DNA of 36,160 bases from Gemmatimonadota bacterium (GTDB taxonomy: Bacteria > Gemmatimonadota > Gemmatimonadetes > Palauibacterales > KS3-K002). The first letter of the stretch is position 1; the number at the start of each line of letters is the position of its first letter. The notes under the pieces are model-generated. The model had not been told where the DNA came from and ran no database searches. It saw only the letters and a program-made list of their open reading frames with translations. Below, in pieces: positions 19,599-29,598 of this stretch. The DNA is taken from positions 1 to 36,160 of the forward strand of contig JACQVD010000046.1 in the NCBI GenBank assembly GCA_016209945.1. Reading direction: 5' to 3'. The translations under genes and the position numbers were made by a program.

Positions 19599-21134
19599 AT
19601 GAAGCGGCAGATCCTCATCAACGCGGCGTCCCACGAGACCCGCGTGGCGATCCTCGAGGACGGGGCCCTGGTCGAGCTCATGCTGGACCGGCCGGACTCC
19701 GCCCGCATGGTGGGAGACATCTACCTGGGCCGGGTGGAGGCGGTCCTCCCGGGCATCCAGGCGGCGTTCGTAGACATCGGGGCTGACAAGGCGGCGTTCC
19801 TCCACGTCTCCGACCTCGCGGACGAGGTCCGCGAGGAGAACGGCGAGGACGAATCGAACGGCCCGACGAGGCTCGTCGAACGGGGCCGGTACCCGGCCAT
19901 CCAGACGCTGGCCAAGAAAGGCCAGCCGATCGTGGTCCAGGTCACCAAGGAGCCGATCGGCACGAAAGGCCCGCGCGTGACCGCTCAGATCTCGCTTCCC
20001 GGGCGCTTCCTCGTCTACATGCCGGAGAGCGAGCACATCGGCGTCTCCCGGAAGATCGAGGACCGCCCGGAGCGCGTCCGGCTCCGCAGCCTCGCCCGGG
20101 AGCTCCTCCCACCGGGGAAGGGCGGCGTCATCATCCGCACCGTGGGCGAGGAGCTGACCCGCGAGACGTTCCAGCGGGAACTCAGCCTGCTCACGAAGAC
20201 GTGGGAGAAGATCCACCGGCGCGCGAGCCACCTGAAGCCGCCCACGCGGCTGCACCGCGAGGCGAAGCTCACCGCCGGCCTCATCCGCGACGTGTTCAGC
20301 GAGAAGGTGGATTCCCTTCTCATCGACAACCGCGACGTGTACCACGAGGTGCGCGCGTACCTGGAGAGCGTGGACCCCGACCTGCTCGACCGTGTGCAGC
20401 TGTACGACGAGGACGCGCCACTCTTCGACAGGCACGGGATCGAGGAGGAGATTCGGAAGGCGTTCGAGCGCAACGTGGATCTCCCGGGCGGCGGCTACAT
20501 CGTGATCGAGCCTACGGAGGCGCTCGTCTCCATCGACGTGAACACGGGCCGGTACACGGGACGGAAGGAACCGGAGAAGACGATCCTGCGGACGAACCTC
20601 GAGGCGGCCCGTGAGATCGCGCGCGAGCTCCGGCTCCGCGACATCGGCGGGATCATCGTCTGCGACTTCATCGACATGGAGGATCCGGAGGATCGCGAGC
20701 GGGTGCTCCAGGAGCTGCGAACCCATCTCGGTCGGGACCGTGCACGGACGAAGGCCTTCGAGATCACGGAGCTGGGACTCGTGCAGATCACCCGCCAGCG
20801 GGTCCGGCCGAGCCTATACGACACGCTCACGCAGCCGTGTCCCTACTGCCGCGGGGGTGGTCGGGTCTTCACGCCGGCGACGGTGGTCCGGCGGATCGAG
20901 CGGGCCGTGCGCCGCGCAGCGGCGGCAGGGTCGGAAGGGCCGCTCGTCGTGCGCGTCCACCCCGCGGTGGCGCTGCACATCCTCGAGGAGGAGCCCGACT
21001 TCCTCCGGCGGCTCCGCTCGGAGGTCCGCGTGGATGTGCAGATGCGCGACGACCCGCTCGTGAAGGTGGACGAGTTCCGGCTGCTCTCCGGCCGTGCGGA
21101 TGTGGATCTCACAGCGCGATACGCCGTGGCCTAG
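19599..21134 (+). CDS. rng: Ribonuclease G/E family protein
   Basis: MKRQILINAASHETRVAILEDG, YLGRVEAVLPGIQAAFVDIG, DVNTGRYTGRKEPEKTILRTNLEAAREIARELRLRDIGGIIVCDFIDM. Confidence 0.93.
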   Translation: MKRQILINAASHETRVAILEDGALVELMLDRPDSARMVGDIYLGRVEAVLPGIQAAFVDIGADKAAFLHVSDLADEVREENGEDESNGPTRLVERGRYPAIQTLAKKGQPIVVQVTKEPIGTKGPRVTAQISLPGRFLVYMPESEHIGVSRKIEDRPERVRLRSLARELLPPGKGGVIIRTVGEELTRETFQRELSLLTKTWEKIHRRASHLKPPTRLHREAKLTAGLIRDVFSEKVDSLLIDNRDVYHEVRAYLESVDPDLLDRVQLYDEDAPLFDRHGIEEEIRKAFERNVDLPGGGYIVIEPTEALVSIDVNTGRYTGRKEPEKTILRTNLEAAREIARELRLRDIGGIIVCDFIDMEDPEDRERVLQELRTHLGRDRARTKAFEITELGLVQITRQRVRPSLYDTLTQPCPYCRGGGRVFTPATVVRRIERAVRRAAAAGSEGPLVVRVHPAVALHILEEEPDFLRRLRSEVRVDVQMRDDPLVKVDEFRLLSGRADVDLTARYAVA

Positions 21135-21154
21135 CGGTCCGCGCAGCGCACGGG

Positions 21155-21193
21155 GAGCGCGGGGCGAGCGCGGGCGAGCGCGGGGGAGCGCGG
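21155..21193 (+). repeat. Four direct GAGCGCGG repeats spaced 10-11 bp
   Basis: Copies at 21155, 21166, 21176 and 21186, just upstream of TTGACA at 21199. Confidence 0.7.
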
Positions 21194-21198
21194 TTCCG

Positions 21199-21227
21199 TT
21201 GACAGGGTTCGGCTCACGGGATACACT
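21199..21227 (+). promoter_or_regulatory. Predicted promoter of rplU (TTGACA-17-TACACT)
   Basis: Consensus -35 at 21199-21204, -10 candidate TACACT at 21222-21227, rplU ATG at 21237. Confidence 0.6.
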
Positions 21228-21236
21228 GAAGCTCCC

Positions 21237-21779
21237 ATGTACGCGATCTTCCGAGCCGCCGGGTTCCAGGTTCGGGCAGAGCCCGGGACTCTCTTGAAAC
21301 TTCCGCCGCTTCCGGCCCAGGCCGGGGAGGTGGTCACGTTCGACGAGGTCCTCCTCGGTTCGACGGGGGAGGATGTGCTCGTCGGCCGGCCGCTCCTCCC
21401 GGGCGCGCGGGTCGATGCGGAGGTCCTTCGCCACGGCCGCGGGAAGAAGATCATCGTCTGGAAATTCCGGCGCCGCAAGAACTACCGGCGCAAGCGCGGC
21501 CACCGGCAGGGCTTCACTGAGGTCCGCGTGAGCCGGATTGACCTCGGCGACGGACGCGGCGCGGAAGGTCTTGCGCCGGCGGCTGAGGCGAAGGCGGCGT
21601 CACCGAAGGCCGAGGCTGGAGCGGCCGTGGCGCCTGCGAAGAAGAGGCGTGCGGCCCCGAGGGCGAAAGCGGAAGGGGCTGCGAAGCCCAAGACACGGGC
21701 GAAGGCGACCGGGGCGGCCTCGGAAAAAGAGAAGGGCGCAAAGAAGAAGACGAGCCCCCGCAAGGGGAAAAAGGAGTAA
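21237..21779 (+). CDS. rplU: 50S ribosomal protein L21 with long Lys/Ala-rich C-terminal extension
   Basis: MYAIFRAAGFQVRAEPGTLLKLP...KKIIVWKFRRRKNYRRKRGHRQGFTEVRVSRI, then about 75 aa of low-complexity basic sequence. Confidence 0.95.
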   Translation: MYAIFRAAGFQVRAEPGTLLKLPPLPAQAGEVVTFDEVLLGSTGEDVLVGRPLLPGARVDAEVLRHGRGKKIIVWKFRRRKNYRRKRGHRQGFTEVRVSRIDLGDGRGAEGLAPAAEAKAASPKAEAGAAVAPAKKRRAAPRAKAEGAAKPKTRAKATGAASEKEKGAKKKTSPRKGKKE

Positions 21780-21785
21780 CGTCGC

Positions 21786-22058
21786 ATGGCTCACAAGAAG
21801 GGCCTTGGATCGAGCCGGAACGGGCGCGACTCCGCGGGTCGGCGCCTTGGCGTCAAGCGATTCGGCGGCCAGTGGGTCCGCGCCGGGAGCATCCTGGTAC
21901 GGCAGCGCGGCACTCCCGTGCATCCCGGCCCGAACGTCGGGCGCGGCAGGGACGACACCCTGTTCGCGCTCGTGGACGGGGTTGTGCGTTTCGGCGAGAG
22001 CCGGGGGCGCAAGATCGTGGATGTGGTTCCCGCAGGCGAGGCGGTGGCTCAGGCGTAA
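21786..22058 (+). CDS. rpmA: 50S ribosomal protein L27
   Basis: [43 protein letters not shown]. Confidence 0.97.
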   Translation: MAHKKGLGSSRNGRDSAGRRLGVKRFGGQWVRAGSILVRQRGTPVHPGPNVGRGRDDTLFALVDGVVRFGESRGRKIVDVVPAGEAVAQA

Positions 22059-22097
22059 CAGCGATCAGGGCGCTCCGCGGACGCCCCTCCGCCAAAG

Positions 22098-22124
22098 AAA
22101 GCCCGGCTTGCGACCGGGCTTTTT
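22098..22124 (+). terminator. Rho-independent terminator after rpmA
   Basis: AAAGCCCGG-CTTGCGA-CCGGGCTTTTT hairpin with T-run. Confidence 0.87.
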
Positions 22125-22142
22125 CGCCTCGGTGCCTTCCGA

Positions 22143-22622
22143 ATGAACGAGGAGAGGGAAAAGGCCCGGGACCTCTTCGAGCAGGCCTACCGGGCTCAAA
22201 TGCGCGGCGAGCTGGACCGTGCGCTGGAGCTCTATCGCGCCTCGATCGCCCTCCACCCGACGGCGGAGGCGTGGACCTTCCTCGGGTGGACGCTGTCCTT
22301 CCAGGGCAGATTGCACGAGGCGATCGAGGCGTGTAGGAAGGCGATCGAGGTGGACCCGACGCTGGGGAACCCGTACAACGACATCGGCGCCTATCTTCTC
22401 GAAACGGGTCAGCCAGCGGACGCCGTTCCATGGCTTCTCAAGGCCACGGAGGCGGCCCGCTACGCGTCGTACCATTTCGCGTGGACGAACCTTGGGCGCG
22501 CCTACGAGCGCCTGGGTCGCTGGGAGGATGCGCTGAAGGCGTACGGGAAGGCGCTGGAGGTCGAGCGGGGCTACGACCCCGCGCTCACGGCACTGCGGGC
22601 CCTCCAGGCGCGAATGAACTGA
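22143..22622 (+). CDS. Tetratricopeptide repeat protein
   Basis: TPR units such as AYRAQMRGELDRALELYRASIALHP and LGRAYERLGRWEDALKAYGKALEVERGYDPAL. Confidence 0.88.
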   Translation: MNEEREKARDLFEQAYRAQMRGELDRALELYRASIALHPTAEAWTFLGWTLSFQGRLHEAIEACRKAIEVDPTLGNPYNDIGAYLLETGQPADAVPWLLKATEAARYASYHFAWTNLGRAYERLGRWEDALKAYGKALEVERGYDPALTALRALQARMN

Positions 22623-22632
22623 GTCTGGGGTT

Positions 22633-23470
22633 CTAGCCGCCGAAGAGCTTCTTCGCGCGCTCCGCGATCTCGGCCGATGTCACATCTTCCTTGTGCGTGG
22701 CCAGGCTCCAGCGGTGACCGAACGGATCCTGGACGATCCCGTAGCGGTCGCCCCAGAAGGCGTCTTCGAGCGGATACAAGACCTTCGCGCCCGCCCTGTT
22801 GGCGCGATCCGACGCTGCGCCCGTCTCCACGGCCCCGAACGCCTTCTTGTAGAACTCGATGGCGGCGGCCGCACCGTTCACGACGAGGTGCGGCGTCACG
22901 GTCTGGTAGCCCTCGGGGATCGCTTTCACGTTCGCCATCCTCTTCGTGTACTTGATCTCCATCGTCTTCCACTCGCTACCATCCTCATTCACGAAGTACA
23001 TCTCGTAGAGCTGCTCCGTGTCGCTGAGGATGGTCGTGATCCCTTTGAGCTTCATGACCTTCTTGGTGTAGGGATCCTGGTACTCCCCCGCCATGACCAT
23101 CCTGCCCCCGTCGCTGAAGTTGCCGGTCATGGCGAGGATCCCCGTCCCCATGTTGTCCACCCATCTGACCCTGGACCTCCTCCACCAGATACCGGCCGCC
23201 CATGATCATCTTGCGCTCGCAGGTGGCGGTCGAGAGCTGCGCCGGCGCGCCGGGTTGCTGCCACCACTTCACGGTGAGGGTGTAGCGGCCGGCCAGCGAA
23301 GCCAGTTTCTCGTGCGCCGTTCCCGGCGTGGCAGCGGCTTGGTACGCGGCCATCATCGCCTTCTCTTCCTCCGTCATCTTCGGCTGGTCCTGGGCGGCGA
23401 CCGCGGCCGGAAGGAGCGTGATCCCGCTGAAGAGGGCAGCAGCGACAAGGGTTCGGGGTCTCATACGCAC
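22633..23470 (-). pseudogene. Frameshifted DUF1579 protein fused to a VOC/PhnB-like protein with missing core
   Basis: N-part MRPRTL...LASLAGRYTLTVKWWQQPG...ERKMIMGGRYLVEEVQGQ, frame change at ~23160, VDNMGTGILAMTG...MEIKYTKR, then MANVKAIPEGYQTVTPHLVVNGAAAAIEFYKKAFGAVE|TGAASDRANRAGAKVLYPL...DPFGHRWSLATHKEDV. Confidence 0.7.
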
Positions 23471-23510
23471 CTCGCAGAGAATGGAGGGCGCGAGTTTTCC
23501 AGAGGAGGGC

Positions 23511-24293
23511 CTACCGGCCCTTGAACTGCGGCGTCCGTTTCTCCAGGAAGGCCTTCACACCCTCCTCCTTGTCCTCCGTCGAGAAGAGGAGTCCGAACAG
23601 GACCTTCTCGTATCTCAAGCCTTCTCCCAGCGGCATGCGGGCGGCGGCCTTCACGGCCTCCTTCGCCGCCTGAAGCGCGGCCGGACTCTTGGAGGCGATC
23701 CTTCGCGCCAGCTCCATGGTACGGGGACGGAGCTCCTCGTGCGGGACCACGTCGTCCACGAGGCCGATCTCCTTCCCCTGCGCCGCGTCGATCATCTCGC
23801 CCGTGTAGATGAGCCGGAGCGCCATCCCCTCGCCCACGAGGCGCGGAAGGCGCTGAGTCCCGCCGGCGCCGGGGATGATCCCCAGGCTGATTTCCGGCTG
23901 GCCGAGTTTCGCGCGGTCGCTCGCGATCCGGATGTCGCACGCCATGGCGAGCTCGCAGCCACCGCCGAGGCAGTACCCGTTGAGCATGGCGATCACGGGC
24001 TTCGGGAAGAGGTCGAAGACGGAGTACACATCGCCCGCCTGCATGGCACGGTACTGCTGCACGGCCGTGCGGCCCTCGAACTCCGCGATGTCGGAGCCCG
24101 CGATGAAGGCCTTGTCGCCCGCCCCCGTCAGGACGAGGACGCGCGCCTCGGCGTCGTCGCGCAGCGCCGCGAGGGCATCGAACATGGCACGCCGCACCTC
24201 CGCGTTCATCGCGTTCAATTTCTCGGGGCGGTTCACCGTCAGAGTAACGACGGGACCGTCACGCTCGATGAGAAGAACTTGGGATGACGCCAT
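23511..24293 (-). CDS. Enoyl-CoA hydratase
   Basis: [70 protein letters not shown]. Confidence 0.93.
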   Translation of the reverse strand: MASSQVLLIERDGPVVTLTVNRPEKLNAMNAEVRRAMFDALAALRDDAEARVLVLTGAGDKAFIAGSDIAEFEGRTAVQQYRAMQAGDVYSVFDLFPKPVIAMLNGYCLGGGCELAMACDIRIASDRAKLGQPEISLGIIPGAGGTQRLPRLVGEGMALRLIYTGEMIDAAQGKEIGLVDDVVPHEELRPRTMELARRIASKSPAALQAAKEAVKAAARMPLGEGLRYEKVLFGLLFSTEDKEEGVKAFLEKRTPQFKGR

Positions 24294-24353
24294 GGCTCAG
24301 GTCTCCGCCTCGGCCGATCCTGGCCGCTGTCCAAGAGTCGAGCGGGATCTGCG

Positions 24354-25367
24354 CTAAATCGGCGCAGGCTGGGGTTTCCCCGTCTCGTCCCAGCGATAGA
24401 AGCCCAGACCCGTCTTCTTCCCGAGCCGGCCCTGGCGCACGAGTCGCCGGAGGATTTCGGGCGGCCGGAAATGTTCAAGCCTCAGTTCCCGGTACAGGTA
24501 CTCGGCGATGGCGAGCCGGACGTCGAGGCCGATGAGGTCGGAGAGCTTGAGCGGCCCCATCGGGTGCCGGTATCCGAGCTCCATCGCCGTGTCGATGTCC
24601 TGCGGGGCGGCGACCCCCTCCTCGACCGTCCGCATGGCTTCGAGTCCCAGCAGGACCCCGAGGCGCGTCGAGGCGAAGCCGGGCGAGTCGTCCACGAGCA
24701 CCGGGGTCTTGCCGAGCCGGCGGACGAGATGGACGGCCGTCTCGATCGCGTACTGCGAGGTCTGCGGTCCGCGGACGACCTCCACGAGCGCCATGATGTG
24801 CGCGGGGTTGAAGAAGTGCAGGCCGAGCACGCGATCGGGGCGCTGCGCGGCCTGCGCCAGGGAGGCGATCCGGATCGACGAGGTGTTCGAGGCGAGGATC
24901 GCGCCCGGCCGGGTGAGCCGGTCGAGCTCGCGGAAGAGGTTGCGCTTGAGTTCGACGTCCTCGGGCACGCATTCGATGATGACGTCGGCGCCGCGTGCGG
25001 CGTCGGCGAGGTCGTTCACGGGCTCGATCCTCTGGAGCGCGGCCTGCGCGTCGCGCTTCGAGACTTTCCCGAGCTTCATGCCCTGTTCCAGGTTCGCCCG
25101 GATGCGCCGAAGCGCCGTTTGCAGCGCGGCGGCCAGGGCGTCGTGCAGGAGGACGCGGCAGCCGGCCATGGCGGCCACCTGGGCGACGCCGTGCCCCATC
25201 GTTCCCGCCCCGATGACGGCGAGCGTGACCGGCGGAGGAGGCGGCGTCTTGGCCGCCCTTGCCTTCGCTGCCGCTTTCGTCCGTTTCGGCTTCGAGGGCT
25301 GCGCGCGCTTCTTCGGCGCGGCCTTCGCCCTTCTCTTCGCGACCGTCGTGCTGGACTTACGTGCCAC
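24354..25367 (-). CDS. 3-hydroxybutyryl/3-hydroxyacyl-CoA dehydrogenase with basic N-terminal extension
   Basis: VIGAGTMGHGVAQVAAMAGCRVLLHD, LGLHFFNPAHIMALVEVV, DSPGFASTRLGVLLGLEAMRTVEEGVAAPQDIDTAMELGYRHPMGPLKLSDLIGLD. Confidence 0.93.
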   Translation of the reverse strand: MARKSSTTVAKRRAKAAPKKRAQPSKPKRTKAAAKARAAKTPPPPPVTLAVIGAGTMGHGVAQVAAMAGCRVLLHDALAAALQTALRRIRANLEQGMKLGKVSKRDAQAALQRIEPVNDLADAARGADVIIECVPEDVELKRNLFRELDRLTRPGAILASNTSSIRIASLAQAAQRPDRVLGLHFFNPAHIMALVEVVRGPQTSQYAIETAVHLVRRLGKTPVLVDDSPGFASTRLGVLLGLEAMRTVEEGVAAPQDIDTAMELGYRHPMGPLKLSDLIGLDVRLAIAEYLYRELRLEHFRPPEILRRLVRQGRLGKKTGLGFYRWDETGKPQPAPI

Positions 25368-26154
25368 GGAACTTCGGCTCCCGCTTTTCGAGGAATGCGC
25401 GCACGCCCTCGCGGGCGTCCTCGCTGGCGAAGCATTCGGTCTGGGCGCGCAGCTCGAACTCCAGCATCCCCTCCAGGGTCGCGCCGAGGCTCTTGTTCAG
25501 CGCCTCTTTGGCCAGGGCGAGGGCGCGGGGAGGCCGTGCGGCCAACTGCCGGGCGAGGCCGCGCGTCTCGGCCATCAGCCGGTCCTGCGGGACGACGCGA
25601 TCGAAGATGCCCAGCCGATGCGCCTCCTGCGCGTCGATCATGTCGCCCGAGAAGATGAGCTCGGCCGCCTTCGCGGGCCCCACGAGCCTCGGCAGGAAGT
25701 ACGTCCCGCCCCAGTCGGGGTGCAGTCCCACGCGTCCGAACGTCTCCCCGATGGAAGCGCGATCGCTCGCGATGCGGATGTCACACGCGAGCGCCAGGTT
25801 CGCCCCGCCACCCGCGGCCGGGCCGTTCACGGCCGCGATCACCGGCTTCGGCGCGCGCCGGATCGCGGTGATCGCGCGGCGCCCCGCTTGGAGCAGTTTC
25901 GCCGCCTCGTCGAGGTTCCGCTCCTCGATGAGCCGTCCGAGGTAGTCGAGATCGGCGCCGGCGCAAAAGCCACGCCCTGCACCGGTGATGATGATGACCC
26001 GCACGTCCGCATCCGCTGCGAGCCGCTCCAGGGCATCCGGCATGTCGTCGCGCATCGTCCCGTCGAACGCGTTGAGCCGCTCCGGCCGATTGAGCGTGAG
26101 GGTGCCGATCTGCTCGGAGACCTCGACGAGCACGGATTGCTGCTTGTAGCTCAC
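25357..26154 (-). CDS. Enoyl-CoA hydratase/isomerase (PaaG-like)
   Basis: GTG start in a 4-nt overlap with the thiolase; [80 protein letters not shown]. Confidence 0.9.
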   Translation of the reverse strand: MSYKQQSVLVEVSEQIGTLTLNRPERLNAFDGTMRDDMPDALERLAADADVRVIIITGAGRGFCAGADLDYLGRLIEERNLDEAAKLLQAGRRAITAIRRAPKPVIAAVNGPAAGGGANLALACDIRIASDRASIGETFGRVGLHPDWGGTYFLPRLVGPAKAAELIFSGDMIDAQEAHRLGIFDRVVPQDRLMAETRGLARQLAARPPRALALAKEALNKSLGATLEGMLEFELRAQTECFASEDAREGVRAFLEKREPKFRGT

Positions 26155-27359
26155 GCCTCGCGCTCCACGATCGTCGCGATCCCCTGGCCGACGCCGATGC
26201 ACATGGTGCAGAGCCCGTAGCGTCCGCCGCGGCGCCGCATCTCGTGCACAAGCGTCGTCATGAGTCGCGCGCCCGTGCAGCCGATGGGGTGTCCCAGGGC
26301 GATGGCGCTGCCGTTCACGTTCGTCTTCTCCCAGGGGAGCCCCAACTCGCGCATGCAGGCGAGGGTCTGAGAGGCGAACGCCTCGTTCAGTTCGATGAGG
26401 TCGAAGTCGCCCAGGCGCAGCCCTGCGCGCTCCAGCACGCGGCGCGTGGCGGGGATCGGTCCGATTCCCATGCACGAAGGATCGACCCCGGCCACTGCCG
26501 ACGCGACGATGCGGGCCACAGGCCGGAGCCCGAGCCTCTCCGCCGCCGACCGACTGACAACGAGCAGGGCCGCCGCGCCGTCGTTCAGGCCCGAGGCGTT
26601 CCCCGCAGTCACGGTTCCTCCGCCGCGGAACGCCGGCGGTAGGGCGGCAAGACGCTCGAGGCTCGTGTCGGGCCGCGGGTGCTCATCCTGCTCTACACGC
26701 ACGGGCCGGCCCCGGGCGTCCACGGTCTCCACCGGCACGATCTCGTCCCGGAAGCACCCTTCGGTGGTCGCGCGCGCCGCGCGCCGCTGGCTCTCCAGCG
26801 CGAACTCGTCCTGCTCCTGTCGCGTGATCCCGTATTGCTCCGCGACGATCTCCGCTGTCTCCCCGAGGCTCACGGTCCACGGCGGTGGCATCTGCGGGTT
26901 CACGAACCGCCACCCGAGGACGGTGTCCGCGACCTCGGGAGTCCCACGGGCGAAGGGATGATCGGGTTTGAGCATGACGTACGGCGCCCGGCTCATGCTC
27001 TCCACGCCGCCCGCGATCACGACGTCCGCCTCGCCGGCCGCGATCGCGTGCGCCGCGCTCACGACCGCCTGGAGGCCTGATCCGCAGAGCCGGTTGACGG
27101 TGAACCCCGGCACCTCGACCGGCAGCCCGGCGCGGAGCGACGCCATGCGCGCCACGTTCCGGTTGTCCTCTCCTGCCTGGTTGGAGCACCCGGCGACCAC
27201 ATCGTCGATCTCCGTCACCGGGATGCCCGTCCGCTCCACCAGCGCCCTAATCGTGAGCGCGAGCAGATCGTCGGGCCGGACCCGGGCGAGCGCGCCGCCG
27301 TGACGGCCGACTGGGGTGCGCACGGCGTCGATGATGAGCGCGTCGCGCGGGCCCTTCAC
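26151..27359 (-). CDS. Acetyl-CoA C-acyltransferase (thiolase)
   Basis: [87 protein letters not shown]. Confidence 0.95.
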   Translation of the reverse strand: MKGPRDALIIDAVRTPVGRHGGALARVRPDDLLALTIRALVERTGIPVTEIDDVVAGCSNQAGEDNRNVARMASLRAGLPVEVPGFTVNRLCGSGLQAVVSAAHAIAAGEADVVIAGGVESMSRAPYVMLKPDHPFARGTPEVADTVLGWRFVNPQMPPPWTVSLGETAEIVAEQYGITRQEQDEFALESQRRAARATTEGCFRDEIVPVETVDARGRPVRVEQDEHPRPDTSLERLAALPPAFRGGGTVTAGNASGLNDGAAALLVVSRSAAERLGLRPVARIVASAVAGVDPSCMGIGPIPATRRVLERAGLRLGDFDLIELNEAFASQTLACMRELGLPWEKTNVNGSAIALGHPIGCTGARLMTTLVHEMRRRGGRYGLCTMCIGVGQGIATIVEREA

Positions 27360-28813
27360 GAGAGATCCACCCAGACGCTCTTCACCTGGGTGTACTCGTT
27401 GAGCGCGTGCATCCCCAGGTCGCGCCCAAAGCCGCTCTGCTTGGTTCCGCCGAAGGGAGAGGCGGGGTCGTACCGGTTAAACGTATTGATCCACACGGTG
27501 CCGGCCTGGATCGCGCGCGCGACGCGGTGGGCTTTCTTCACGTCGCGGGTCCAGATGCCCGCGGCGAGCCCGTACATGGTGCGGTTCGCGATGGCGATCG
27601 CCTCTTCCTCGTCTTCGAAGGTGAGCGTGGCGAGCACGGGCCCGAAGATCTCCTCCTGGGCGATCGTCATGTCGGGTTGTACGCGATCAAAGACCGTCGC
27701 CGAGACGTAGTAGCCGCGCTCGCCCACGCGCGCGCCGCCGCACAGGAGCGTAGCGCCCTCGCGCTTCCCGGTATCGACGTAGCCGAGCACCCTCTGCATC
27801 TGCCGCTCGGAGACGAGCGCCCCGAGCCGGGTCTTCGGGTCGAGGGGGTCTCCCGGCACCGTCTTCTTCGCGCGCTCGACGAGCTTCTCCAGGAACACGT
27901 CGTGGATCGAGCGTTGCACGAGGAGGCGCGAGCCCGCCGAGCAGACCTCGCCTTTTCCGTAGAAGATGCCGACGGCGGCCCCGCGCACGGCCGCCTCCGG
28001 GTCGGCGTCGGCGAAGATGATGTTCGGGGACTTGCCGCCCAATTCGAGCTGCACGTTCTTGAGCGTCGCCGCCGCCTCGCGCATGATGATCCGGCCGGTC
28101 TCGGTGGAGCCCGTGAACGCGATCTTGTCCACACCGGGATGCCGCACGAGCGCGGCGCCCGTCACCTCACCATATCCAGGCACGACGTTCCAGACGCCGG
28201 GCGGGAAGCCGGCTTCGCGGGCCAGCGCCGCCAGGCGCAGCGTGGAGAGCGGCGTCTCCTCCGCAGGCTTCAGGATGACGGTGTTCCCACAGGCGAGCGC
28301 AGGGGCGATCTTCCACATGGCAATGACGATCGGGAAGTTCCACGGCACGATCGCCGCCACGACGCCGGTGGGCTCGCGCAACGTGTAGTTCAGGAACGGC
28401 CCCGCCACCGGGATCACCTCGCCCTGCCATTTGTCCGCCCAGCCCGCGTAGTACCGCAGGATCGAGATCGCCTCCGGGAGATCGATCTGCCGCGACTCGA
28501 AGATCGGCTTCCCGTTGTCCAGGGTCTCGATGCGCGCGATCTCGTCGATCTCGCGCTCGATGAGATCAGCCAGGCGATACAGCAGGCGCCCCCGGTCGCG
28601 CGCGCTCATCGTGCGCCAGTCGCCGCCCTCGAACGCCGCCCGCGCGGCCGCGACGGCGCGGTCCACGTCCGCGGCCTTCGCCTCCGCCACCTGCGCGAGC
28701 AGCTCGCCCGTCGCGGGGTTCACCGTCGGGAACGTGGACCCGTCGGCGGCGTCCACGAACTCGTTCGCGATGAAGAGCCGCGTCTCGAACCTCGCCGTCG
28801 TGGCGACCGGCAT
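27356..28813 (-). CDS. Aldehyde dehydrogenase family protein
   Basis: [87 protein letters not shown]. Confidence 0.95.
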   Translation of the reverse strand: MPVATTARFETRLFIANEFVDAADGSTFPTVNPATGELLAQVAEAKAADVDRAVAAARAAFEGGDWRTMSARDRGRLLYRLADLIEREIDEIARIETLDNGKPIFESRQIDLPEAISILRYYAGWADKWQGEVIPVAGPFLNYTLREPTGVVAAIVPWNFPIVIAMWKIAPALACGNTVILKPAEETPLSTLRLAALAREAGFPPGVWNVVPGYGEVTGAALVRHPGVDKIAFTGSTETGRIIMREAAATLKNVQLELGGKSPNIIFADADPEAAVRGAAVGIFYGKGEVCSAGSRLLVQRSIHDVFLEKLVERAKKTVPGDPLDPKTRLGALVSERQMQRVLGYVDTGKREGATLLCGGARVGERGYYVSATVFDRVQPDMTIAQEEIFGPVLATLTFEDEEEAIAIANRTMYGLAAGIWTRDVKKAHRVARAIQAGTVWINTFNRYDPASPFGGTKQSGFGRDLGMHALNEYTQVKSVWVDLS

Positions 28814-28815
28814 CG

Positions 28816-29598
28816 TCAGCGCCCTTTGAAGACGGGCTTCCGCTTCTCCACGTACGCCGCGAGGCCCTCCTTCGCGTCCTCGGACTCGAAGAGCTGCTGC
28901 TGCATCTCGCGCTCGATGGCGAGCCCTTCCCCGAAGGGGACCTCGAGGCCGCTACAGACCGCGCGCTTGATGCGGCCCACGGCCTTCGCGGCCTTGTTCG
29001 GCGGGCAGAACTGCCGTGCGAATGCCAGCACGTCGTTCCAGAACGTCTCCGCAGGGAAGATGCGGTTCAGGAGTCCCAGCTCGAGCCCCTTCTCGAACTC
29101 GAAGGTCTCGCCGGTCGCCATGAGTTCGATCGCCTTCGACTTGCCCACGAGCCGTCCGAGCCGCTGGGTGCCGCCCGTCCCGGGAAGGACTCCGAGGTTC
29201 ACCTCCGGGAGACCGATCTTCCCGCCGCCCTGCCTGGCGAGTCGAAGGTCGCACGCGAGCGCGATCTCGAGGCCGCCGCCGACCGTGTGACCGTTCAACG
29301 CGGCGATCACCAACTTGGGCGTGTGCTCCAGCCGGTTCAACGTCTCGTTGGCGTGCAGGCAGAAGAAGTACTTGAAATAGGGATCGGCCTTCTGGAGCAT
29401 GCGGATGTCCGCGCCCGCCGAGAAGAACTTCTCGCCGGCCCCGCGGATCACGATCACGTACACCTCGGGATCGAAGCGCGCCTTCAGGACCGCGTCGTCC
29501 AGCTCGCGCATCATCTCGTGGGTGTACGTGTTTGCCGGGGGATCGTTCAGCTCCATGACCGCGACCCCTTCCTCCACTCGATACTCTACGAGCGCCAT
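28816..29598 (-). CDS. Enoyl-CoA hydratase
   Basis: MALVEYRVEEGVAVMELNDPPANTYTHEMM, GAGEKFFSAGADIRML, LNGHTVGGGLEIALACDLRLARQGGGKIGLPEVNLGVLPGTGGTQRLGRL. Confidence 0.92.
   Translation of the reverse strand: MALVEYRVEEGVAVMELNDPPANTYTHEMMRELDDAVLKARFDPEVYVIVIRGAGEKFFSAGADIRMLQKADPYFKYFFCLHANETLNRLEHTPKLVIAALNGHTVGGGLEIALACDLRLARQGGGKIGLPEVNLGVLPGTGGTQRLGRLVGKSKAIELMATGETFEFEKGLELGLLNRIFPAETFWNDVLAFARQFCPPNKAAKAVGRIKRAVCSGLEVPFGEGLAIEREMQQQLFESEDAKEGLAAYVEKRKPVFKGR

Noticed and set aside
24508-26220. 570-aa and 395-aa plus-strand ORFs
   Set aside because: Antisense shadows of the hydroxyacyl-CoA dehydrogenase and hydratase genes.
27407-29290. 627-aa plus-strand ORF
   Set aside because: Antisense to aldehyde dehydrogenase and enoyl-CoA hydratase; no recognisable domain.
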